From Deltaproteobacteria bacterium (GTDB taxonomy: Bacteria; Myxococcota_A; Polyangia; Polyangiales; Houyiibacteriaceae), in the NCBI GenBank assembly GCA_017644045.1, contig JAEPMI010000003.1, forward strand, positions 310,001 through 374,000: DNA of 64,000 nucleotides, given 5' to 3'. The translations under genes and the position numbers were made by a program. A model generated the notes under the pieces. It ran no database searches and was not told the origin of the DNA. It was given only the letters and a program-made list of their open reading frames with translations. Positions within the stretch are counted from its first letter, which is position 1, and each line of letters starts with the position of its first letter. Shown in pieces: positions 24,015 through 30,956 of the stretch.

Positions 24015-26012
24015 ATGAAGATCGCGACTCATGAGCTGCCCCCGCCCGCCCGCTTGGAGGCGGACGCGGCCCAGATGGCGGTCGAGGACGAGGAGTGGCT
24101 GGAGACCATCGCTCGCCGTGTTCGGGATGAAGGAGTGGTCGCCACCGCCTTCGACGCTCCACTTTGCGCCGTCATCGACCGGCAAGACGGCCGGCCCACG
24201 CTGACCCTCGACGCGGAGGGCTCCCTGGTGATGTTGGGGGCCCGCTCGCGAAAGCGCATCCGTGTGACCTCGGGGGAAGGCGATTCCGAGTGGGTGCCCG
24301 TCGACGTGCTCCACGCGAGGCTGGGTCTGGCCCACGATGGAGAAGAGTCGCGCTTCATCACGGTCGAGAGCTGCGCGACCGGTCAGCTCGGCGACGAGAA
24401 GAAGTCACCCTGGCGGCTCGTGCTGGAGCTGCTTCGTCCGGAGAAGCCCGACATCGGCGTCGTCTTCGTCTACGCGGTGGGTATCGGTGTCTTGAGCCTG
24501 ACCCTGCCCATCGCCGTGCAGGTGCTCGTCAACACCGTCGCCTTCGGCACCTTGCTCCAGCCCATCCTGGTGCTCTCCGCGTTGGTCGGTGCGGGCCTGG
24601 TCTTCGCCGCGGGCCTGCGCGCCATTCAGACCTGGGTGGTCGAGATCGTCCAGCGCCGACTCTTCGTGCGGTTGGTCTCGGCGCTCGCCGAGCGGCTGCC
24701 ACGAGTCGAGGTCACCGCCTTCGAGACCGGCCGTGGTCCGGACCTCATGAACCGCTTCTTCGACATCTTCACGGCGCAGAAGGCGACGAGCTCGATCCTG
24801 GTGGGTGGGGTGGAAGCACTCCTCACGTCCCTGGTCGGTTTGATCGTGCTCAGCTTCTACCACCCCATCCTGCTCGGGTTCGGTCTCGTGCTCGTCGGGG
24901 CGGTCTCGATCGTGTTCTTCGTCTTGGGCCGAAGCGCTGCCGAGACCACGATCAAGGAGTCCTACGCCAAGTACGCGGTGGCTGGCTGGCTCGAGGAGAT
25001 GGCGCGCCACCTCTTCGTCCTGAAGAGCCGCGGTGGTGCCGAGACCGCCGCGCAGAAGCTGGACGATCTCGCGAGCAACTGGCTGCGCGCTCGCGAGGCT
25101 CACTTCCGGGTCTTCTTCCGGCAGTTCATCGGTGCCCTGATGGTCCAGGTCATCGTCAGCGTCGCCCTGCTCGCCGTCGGCGGCTGGCTCGTCGTGGAGC
25201 GCGAGCTCACCATCGGTCAGCTCGTCGCCGCCGAGCTCATCGTGAGCGCGGTCGTCGCCTCGATCGCCAAGCTCGCGAACAAGCTCGAGACCGTCTACGA
25301 CCTGGTCGCTGCCGCCGACAAGCTCCGCACCTTGCTGGCCCTTCCCGTCGAGCGCGCGCACGGAGAGCGGGTCGCGCTCCCCGCCGGCCCACTGGCCGTC
25401 AGCCTGCACCGCGTCCGCACTCGCTCGGGCGCCCTGCGCGGGATCGACCTCGACGTCCCGGCGGGCGCTTCGATGGTGGTGCGCACCGATCCCCGTCAGC
25501 GGGACGAGATCGCCGACCTGCTCTTCGCCATCGAGGAGCCCGAGGAGGGCATCGTGCGAGTCGGGGGTGCGGATCTTCGCGATCTCGACCTGCAGTCGGC
25601 CCGAGCCCGGACCGCCGTCGTTCGCGAAGCGGAGATCCTTCCGGGAACGATCGCGGACAACGTTCGCCTCTCGGCTCCGGGCCTCCCCGCCTCCGAGGTG
25701 TGGGCCATTCTCGACATGGTCGGCCTCGCCGACGAGGTGCGTGGGTTCCCCGACGGACTCCGCACGGTGCTGCCGCCGAGCGGCATCCCTCTCGACCCCT
25801 CCGGCAAGCTGCGGCTCACCATCGCGCGAGCGCTGGCTTCGAACCCGGGGCTCCTGGTCCTGGACGGCGTGCTGGGCCGTCTCCCGTCGAGCGAGGTGCG
25901 GCGACTCACCCAGGAGCTGGGTGAAGGTCGGACGCTTCTCATCCTCGACCACCACGAGCTCCCCGATCCCGGGGTTCCGGGGCTCCAGCGACGGGAGCTG
26001 GCGGCGGCATGA
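24015..26012 (+). CDS. type I secretion-like ABC exporter with degenerate ATPase domain
   Basis: A 665-residue protein: an N-terminal cytoplasmic domain (about 1-130), an exporter-type membrane domain of about six helices (about 145-430; VLSLTLPIAVQVLVNTVAFG, LIVLSFYHPILLGFGLVLVG), then an ABC ATPase fold. The ATPase part has lost its key motifs: no GxxGxGKS/T (the Walker A position, near residue 488, reads VRTDPRQRDEIADLL), the signature LSGGQ reads DPSGKLRLTIARAL, and Walker B is LLVLDG with Gly in place of the catalytic Glu (near 615). A His remains (ILDHH, near 644). The domain fold is otherwise kept (FAIEEPEEGIVRVGG, PGTIADNVRLSAPG). It probably cannot hydrolyse ATP alone. It overlaps the HlyD gene by 4 nt and is the first gene of a HlyD/TolC operon. 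Start ATG 24015; an upstream ATG at 23997 is possible. Confidence 0.88.
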   Translation: MKIATHELPPPARLEADAAQMAVEDEEWLETIARRVRDEGVVATAFDAPLCAVIDRQDGRPTLTLDAEGSLVMLGARSRKRIRVTSGEGDSEWVPVDVLHARLGLAHDGEESRFITVESCATGQLGDEKKSPWRLVLELLRPEKPDIGVVFVYAVGIGVLSLTLPIAVQVLVNTVAFGTLLQPILVLSALVGAGLVFAAGLRAIQTWVVEIVQRRLFVRLVSALAERLPRVEVTAFETGRGPDLMNRFFDIFTAQKATSSILVGGVEALLTSLVGLIVLSFYHPILLGFGLVLVGAVSIVFFVLGRSAAETTIKESYAKYAVAGWLEEMARHLFVLKSRGGAETAAQKLDDLASNWLRAREAHFRVFFRQFIGALMVQVIVSVALLAVGGWLVVERELTIGQLVAAELIVSAVVASIAKLANKLETVYDLVAAADKLRTLLALPVERAHGERVALPAGPLAVSLHRVRTRSGALRGIDLDVPAGASMVVRTDPRQRDEIADLLFAIEEPEEGIVRVGGADLRDLDLQSARARTAVVREAEILPGTIADNVRLSAPGLPASEVWAILDMVGLADEVRGFPDGLRTVLPPSGIPLDPSGKLRLTIARALASNPGLLVLDGVLGRLPSSEVRRLTQELGEGRTLLILDHHELPDPGVPGLQRRELAAA

Positions 26013-27394
26013 AGAAGTTCTTCCAAGGTTTCGGCCGCACCGACCTCGACGCGGACGACTTCCTCCCCGCAGCGCGGCTCGTGCCCGTCCCTCGCGCGCC
26101 ACGACGGGTAGGGCGTCGCATGGCGATCGCCATGGTCGGTCTGCTCTTCTTCGGCGCGCTCGCGCCGTGGCGACAGAACCTCGGCGGGGAAGGGCAGGTG
26201 ATCGCGTTCACGCCCGACGACCGACCTCAGGTCATCCAGGCGACCATCAGCGGGCGCATCCTGCGCTGGCACGTGCTCGAAGGCGAGAAGGTCGAAGAGG
26301 GAGAGCTCCTCGTCGAGCTCGTCGACAACGATCCGAACCGGATGGAGCGACTCGAGACCCAGCGTCAGGCGACCGAGGCGCGCCTCTCCGCCTACGAAGA
26401 CGCGGTGAGCGCGAACGAGGACCGCGTGAGGAGTCTGCGCGAGGCTCAGACCGCCAAGGTGGAAGCCGCCCAGGCCAAGATCCGCGTCGCTCGTCAGAAG
26501 CTCTCGGCGGCCGAGCAGAAGGTCGAAGCCGCCCGCGCCGCACAGGTGATCGCGGTCACCCAGCGCGACCGGATCGCGACCCTCCAGCGGGACGGACTGA
26601 GCTCGACTCGCGACCGCGAGGTCGCCGAGCGGGACCACGCCAAGGCGGAGGCGGACCTGCGCGTCGCCGAAGCGGAGGTTCGAGCCGCGCGCGACGAGCT
26701 CGCGATGGAGCGCGCCAACCTCGAAGAAGTCCGCGCGAGCACGGCCGCCAGCCTCGAGTCGGCGCGCGCGTCCTTGCGATCGGCCGAGACGAACGTCGCC
26801 ACCGCCCGCAGCTCACTGGCGTCGATCGAGAGTCGCGTCGCCCAACAGTCCGCGCAGCGCATCGTCGCGCCGCGCGCGGGCACGGTGCAGCGAGTCGTGG
26901 TGCAGCAGGGCGGCATGCAGGTGTCGCGGGGTCAGACCCTCGCGTACCTGGTGCCGGAGACCGAGAGCCGCGCCGTGGCGCTCAAGGTCGACGGCAACGA
27001 CGCGGCGCTCATCACGCCCGGCCGCCCGGTCCGCCTCCAGTTCGAAGGTTGGCCCGCCGTCCAGTTCGCGGGCTGGCCCTCGGTCGCCGTCGGCACCTTC
27101 GGCGGAAAGGTGGCGTTCGTCGACCCGGCGGACGATGGCAGCGGTGACTTCCGCGTGGTCGTGGTGCCGGACACCGACGACGAAGCGTGGCCCTCGGCCC
27201 GATTCCTGAGGCAGGGCGTCCGGGCCAAGGGGTGGGTGCTCCTCGAGGAGGTGTCGGTGGGCTTCGAGATCTGGCGACAGCTCAACGGCTTCCCGCCCCG
27301 GTACAACCAGGCCCCGGCCAACGAGGGCAGCTACTCGGGTAGCACCGGCTACGGCGGTGGCTACGGCGACTCCGGCTCCGAGGACGACAAGTGA
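26009..27394 (+). CDS. HlyD-family periplasmic adaptor
   Basis: A 461-residue membrane-fusion protein. A short cytoplasmic N-terminus is followed by one membrane helix (about residues 37-54, MAIAMVGLLFFGALAPW). The lipoyl-like half motif follows (VIQATISGRILRWHVLEGEKVEEGELLVEL), then a long alpha-helical coiled-coil hairpin (about 105-280, rich in Ala/Glu/Arg), the returning lipoyl half (RIVAPRAGTVQRVVVQQGGM) and a beta-barrel domain. The C-terminus is a Gly/Ser/Tyr-rich tail (EGSYSGSTGYGGG). It links the inner-membrane ABC protein to the outer-membrane TolC-like protein coded next; it overlaps both neighbours by 4 nt (ATGA), so the three subunits are made together. Confidence 0.92.
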   Translation: MKKFFQGFGRTDLDADDFLPAARLVPVPRAPRRVGRRMAIAMVGLLFFGALAPWRQNLGGEGQVIAFTPDDRPQVIQATISGRILRWHVLEGEKVEEGELLVELVDNDPNRMERLETQRQATEARLSAYEDAVSANEDRVRSLREAQTAKVEAAQAKIRVARQKLSAAEQKVEAARAAQVIAVTQRDRIATLQRDGLSSTRDREVAERDHAKAEADLRVAEAEVRAARDELAMERANLEEVRASTAASLESARASLRSAETNVATARSSLASIESRVAQQSAQRIVAPRAGTVQRVVVQQGGMQVSRGQTLAYLVPETESRAVALKVDGNDAALITPGRPVRLQFEGWPAVQFAGWPSVAVGTFGGKVAFVDPADDGSGDFRVVVVPDTDDEAWPSARFLRQGVRAKGWVLLEEVSVGFEIWRQLNGFPPRYNQAPANEGSYSGSTGYGGGYGDSGSEDDK

Positions 27395-28791
27395 TCCGTT
27401 TGGCACTCACGCTGCTGGTGACGCTCGCGGTCCCGGCGGCCGCGCAGCAACCGCTCGAGCTTCCCGAGGTCCTCGAGTCCGCGCGCGCTCACCACCCGCG
27501 GGTCGAGGCGGCGCTGGCGCGGGTCGACGTCGCGGAGGCCGAGCTCATGGCCGCGCGCGGCGCCTTCGACCCGCTGCTCTCGGCTCGTGCGAAGCTCACG
27601 ACCGGCGGCTACTACGACCTGCGCCGCGTCGACGTCGAGGTCTACCAACCGACGCCGGTCTGGGGCGCCACCGTGTACGCCGGGTACCGGTACGGGCGCG
27701 ACGTCAACGATCCCCCCGTCGACTATCCCTCCTACTACTCGGACGACACGCTCTCGCGCGGTGAGCTGCGCGCCGGCCTGACCATCCCGATCTGGCGCGA
27801 CGGTCCGCTCGACTATCGCCGTGCTGGGCGGCGCATCGCCGAGGACGGCATCGACGCCGCGACCGAGACCCAGCGTTACACCTGGCTCTCGGTGCAGCAG
27901 AAGGCGACCGAGTCCTACTGGAAGTGGGTCGCGTCCGGCCGACAGCTCGAGGTCACGCGCGAGATCCTCGCGCTCGCGGAGACGCGCATCGACCAGATTC
28001 AGCGCCGCATCGAGGTGGGTGCGGTCGCGCCCATCGAAGGGCTCGAGGCACGCCGCTCGCTCCTCTCACGGCAGCAGAAGCTCGCGGCGGCGCAGCGGTC
28101 GCTCGAGGCGAGCGCGCTCGTGCTCGGGCTCTTCCATCGCGACGGGCGCGGCAACCCCGATCCGCCGCCTCCGGAGCGCCTCCCGCAAGGAGCCGTGGAC
28201 GGTGCGCCTCCCGAGCTCGGTGACCCGGCGGCGACGTTCCAGCGGGTCGTGGAGTGCGCGCCCACCCTGATGGCCCTGCGAGCCAAGGTTCGCCAGCTGG
28301 AGACGAAGGTCGACCTGGCCCGCGCGCGCCGGGGTCCCCAGCTGGACGCCTCCTTTGGCGTCTCGCGGGACTTCGGACCCACCGACGACCAGTCCCTCGA
28401 TGGCACCGTCTTCGAAGCTGGACTGAACTTTCGCATGCCGCTCCTCCTGCGCAGCGACCGGGGCAACCTGGACGCCGCTCGCGCCGAGCTGCGTGCCGCC
28501 CGCGAGGAGCTCCGTCTGGCGGAGGACGAGCTCCGGACGGCTCTGGCCGACACGGTGAGCGCGAACCGGATGGCGCAGGAGAACTTCCGGTTGGCGCGAG
28601 AGAGCCTCGCCGTGATGACGGAGCTCGCGGAAGCCGAGCGGCGACGCTTCGACGCCGGCAACTCGAGCCTGCTCTTCGTGAACATCCGGGAGCAGTCGCT
28701 CGCCGATGCTGCGGTGGCCGAGGTCGAGGCGGCGGCGGGGACCTGGGCGGCCTACGCGGGCTGGCAGGCCCTCACGACCTGCCCCGAGTGA
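27391..28791 (+). CDS. TolC-family outer-membrane efflux protein
   Basis: A 466-residue protein with a cleavable signal peptide (MIRLALTLLVTLAVPAAAQ). It has the OEP/TolC pattern: repeated long helices (VLESARAHHPRVEAALARVD at the start, AARAELRAAREELRLAEDEL and RMAQENFRLARESLAVM near the end) with barrel strands between (WGATVYAGYRYGRD, LDASFGVSRDF, EAGLNFRMPLLL). TolC proteins form the trimeric exit duct across the outer membrane. The gene overlaps HlyD by 4 nt and completes the exporter operon. No export substrate such as an RTX protein lies beside it. The stop codon directly abuts the stop of the convergent regulator gene (TGA|TCA at 28789-28794). Confidence 0.92.
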   Translation: MIRLALTLLVTLAVPAAAQQPLELPEVLESARAHHPRVEAALARVDVAEAELMAARGAFDPLLSARAKLTTGGYYDLRRVDVEVYQPTPVWGATVYAGYRYGRDVNDPPVDYPSYYSDDTLSRGELRAGLTIPIWRDGPLDYRRAGRRIAEDGIDAATETQRYTWLSVQQKATESYWKWVASGRQLEVTREILALAETRIDQIQRRIEVGAVAPIEGLEARRSLLSRQQKLAAAQRSLEASALVLGLFHRDGRGNPDPPPPERLPQGAVDGAPPELGDPAATFQRVVECAPTLMALRAKVRQLETKVDLARARRGPQLDASFGVSRDFGPTDDQSLDGTVFEAGLNFRMPLLLRSDRGNLDAARAELRAAREELRLAEDELRTALADTVSANRMAQENFRLARESLAVMTELAEAERRRFDAGNSSLLFVNIREQSLADAAVAEVEAAAGTWAAYAGWQALTTCPE

Positions 28792-29085
28792 TCAGGAAGA
28801 CTTGCCCGGCGAGACCAGCGTGATCAGGTCGTGCACGGTCTTGTGCTGCTCGAGCGGGTGACGCAGCGGCACGGTGCCGTGGATGGAGTAGTGGTTCCGG
28901 CGCCCGCGGCGCTCCCGGACCACGACGCCGGCCTCTTCCAGCTCGCGGAGAATCCGCTGCACCGCCCGTTCGGTGATGCCGACGGCCGCCGCGATGTCAC
29001 GGACGCGAGCGTCCGGATCCTTGGCAATGCACATCAGTGCGTGCGCGTGGTTGCTCAGGAAAGTCCAGGTGTGCCCCTCACTCAC
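28792..29085 (-). CDS. winged-helix transcriptional regulator (paralogue B)
   Basis: A 97-residue DNA-binding protein with GTG start (29085). The recognition helices are DARVRDIAAAVGITERAVQRILRELEEAG followed by VVRERRGRRNHYSIHG. It is a paralogue of the protein at 23651-23956, with clear residue-by-residue agreement along the whole length. Lying at the far end of the exporter operon, convergent to it, it may have arisen by duplication, giving the operon two similar regulators. Upstream is TATACAT close to the start codon, so the transcript may have a very short leader. Ligand and target are unknown. Confidence 0.85.
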   Translation of the reverse strand: MSEGHTWTFLSNHAHALMCIAKDPDARVRDIAAAVGITERAVQRILRELEEAGVVVRERRGRRNHYSIHGTVPLRHPLEQHKTVHDLITLVSPGKSS

Positions 29086-29168
29086 GAGCCCATGTATAGC
29101 TCCGTCCGACCGGAACGTGGGGCATTTCCGTCGCCACTTCGTTTTCGCGAATCGGCCTGCGGAGATCG

Positions 29169-29232
29169 TCAGTGGCCGTGACCGTGACCGTGTCCGTGGC
29201 CGTGCCCGTGGCCGTGACCGTGACCATGCCCA
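29169..29232 (-). repeat. 6-bp-unit repeat coding the Gly-His tail
   Basis: About ten near copies of a six-base unit (gtggcc/gtgacc on the plus strand) code the Gly-His run at the end of the metal transporter. The copies differ at third positions, so the peptide is kept while the DNA has drifted. Such runs can change length by slippage, which would alter the number of metal-binding His. Confidence 0.75.
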
Positions 29233-30956
29233 CCATGGCCGTCGACCGATCCCAACGACTCCCCGAGGGCACCGAGCCAGCCGCGGAGGCCGAAGCTCCA
29301 GATCCCTCGGAAGGCCATCGCGCCGAGGAGCACGAGACACACCAGGGCAAACGCCCCGTGTTCGTGCTCGCCCTGGGAGGCCGTGGTGGTGACGGGGAGC
29401 CCGACGGCTTCGACGATGGCGGCGATTCCCCACGCCCCGACGACGAGGCCACCGAGGGCGAACACGGTCGCGCGGGTGCCGTAGCTCTGCCGTAGCCAAC
29501 CGGCCGTCGCGAGGTTCGTCGCCGGGCCCAGGAGCAGGCCGACCAGCACGGCGCCGGGGGCCATCCCCTTCATGACCAGGACCGCCGCGAGCGGCGTCGC
29601 GCTCGTGGCGCAGACATAGCTCGGGACCGCGACCAGGCTGATGACCAGCAGGTCCACCGCGAAGCTCGAGCTGCTGAAGGCTTCGGCGGGGAGCACCGCT
29701 TCGACGTAGGCGGCGGCGATGAGCCCGATGACCGTCCACGGCAGCACGTGCTGCAGGAGCTCGTCCAGCTGGCCCACGAAGCGCCGGACCGGGTCTCGCT
29801 CGTCGGCGCGCAGCACCGGAGGGAGCGAACCGCGCGGGAGCATGCCGCCCCGTTCGGCGCGCGCGAGCAAGAGGGCGGCGACGATCGCGACGGCCATCGC
29901 CGCGACGACTCGCACCACCGCGAAGGGCCAGCCCAGGAAGCGCACCGAGAGCGCGAAGGTCTCGATGCCCAGCTCGGGCGTGGCCAGGAGGAAGGCGACG
30001 ACCAGCGCCGGCGCTGCGCCCCGCTGGCGGAGCGAGTGGGCGAGCGGGAGCACGCCGCAGGCACAGATCGGGAGCGGCGCGCCGATGAACGCCCCCTTGA
30101 GTGCCTGCGTGGGGGCGCGGCCGCTCTGCAGCCAGCCCTCCGGGATTCGCGCGCCCCACGTCTGCAGGGCGGCCGCCGCGACGATGCCGATGACGAGCAC
30201 CGGCCCGGTCTCCAGGGCGAGCTCGATCAGCGCGAAGAAGGTCGTGTCGCGTACCTCGCCGCCGGGGCCGTGGTGCTCGTGGCCGTGGTCGACGAAGAGC
30301 GCCAGAGCGAGCCCGACGCCCACCGCGAGCACGTCGACCAGCCGCGAGGGGACCGAGTTCGGCGATGGCGTGTTCCAGCCGTGCGTGACCACTTGGAGCA
30401 GCAGGCCCGCCAGAGCCGCGTTGATCCACGGAAGCGCCGTGTGGTGCTCGGGGATGAACTCGTGGAGCCCGACGCCGAGGAGCGCGGCCGCGGCGAGCAG
30501 GACGGTGCGGGCGATGGCGGCGCGCTTCGAGCGCACTCGATAGGCGATCACCACCAGCGCGATCACCGGGACGCCGTGCGCGCCGAGCGCGATCAGCCCC
30601 TGCCACTGCACGCCGTGCGGCCCGTGGGCGAAGTGGGCCATCGCGAGCCCATCGCCGACGCGGTGGGCCATCAGTCCGAGAAAGCCGAGCTCGATGCCCC
30701 ACCCGGGCTCGAGGCCCTGCGCGTGGCCCACCTTCTCGAGGAGGCCGCTGGCGACGTAGGCGCCGCCGAAGACCAGGAGCGCCCAGAGCCCGACGCCGGC
30801 GAGGGCCTCCGGGAGGAGCTCGACGAGAATGACGACGAGCGCGACCACCACCGCGAAGGTGTGGGTCGCGCCCAGGAGGACACTGCCTTTCTTGGAGAGC
30901 CCGAGTGCGGCGCCGAGCCCGGCGGCCACGAGGACCGTCAGGACGGCCGCGCTCAT
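29169..30956 (-). CDS. ZIP-like / SO_0444-type Cu-Zn efflux fusion with Gly-His tail
   Basis: A 595-residue membrane protein with two transport units. The N-terminal half (about 1-210) is ZIP-like: LVELLPEALAG, then LMAHRVGDGLAMAHFAHG (the H..xDG signature of ZIP helix IV) and GLHEFIPEHH (ZIP helix V). The C-terminal half (about 230-540) resembles the SO_0444/DUF318 permease: GAPLPICACGVLPLAHSLRQ, FLLATPELGIETFALS, and later VPSYVCATSATPLAAVLVMKG and GLLLGPATNLATAGW. The protein ends in a run of alternating Gly and His that can bind metal. The likely job is moving Zn2+ or Cu+ across the inner membrane, but direction is not settled since ZIP proteins usually import and SO_0444 proteins export. 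Its start overlaps the topA stop by 4 nt. Confidence 0.83.
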   Translation of the reverse strand: MSAAVLTVLVAAGLGAALGLSKKGSVLLGATHTFAVVVALVVILVELLPEALAGVGLWALLVFGGAYVASGLLEKVGHAQGLEPGWGIELGFLGLMAHRVGDGLAMAHFAHGPHGVQWQGLIALGAHGVPVIALVVIAYRVRSKRAAIARTVLLAAAALLGVGLHEFIPEHHTALPWINAALAGLLLQVVTHGWNTPSPNSVPSRLVDVLAVGVGLALALFVDHGHEHHGPGGEVRDTTFFALIELALETGPVLVIGIVAAAALQTWGARIPEGWLQSGRAPTQALKGAFIGAPLPICACGVLPLAHSLRQRGAAPALVVAFLLATPELGIETFALSVRFLGWPFAVVRVVAAMAVAIVAALLLARAERGGMLPRGSLPPVLRADERDPVRRFVGQLDELLQHVLPWTVIGLIAAAYVEAVLPAEAFSSSSFAVDLLVISLVAVPSYVCATSATPLAAVLVMKGMAPGAVLVGLLLGPATNLATAGWLRQSYGTRATVFALGGLVVGAWGIAAIVEAVGLPVTTTASQGEHEHGAFALVCLVLLGAMAFRGIWSFGLRGWLGALGESLGSVDGHGGHGHGHGHGHGHGHGHGHGH

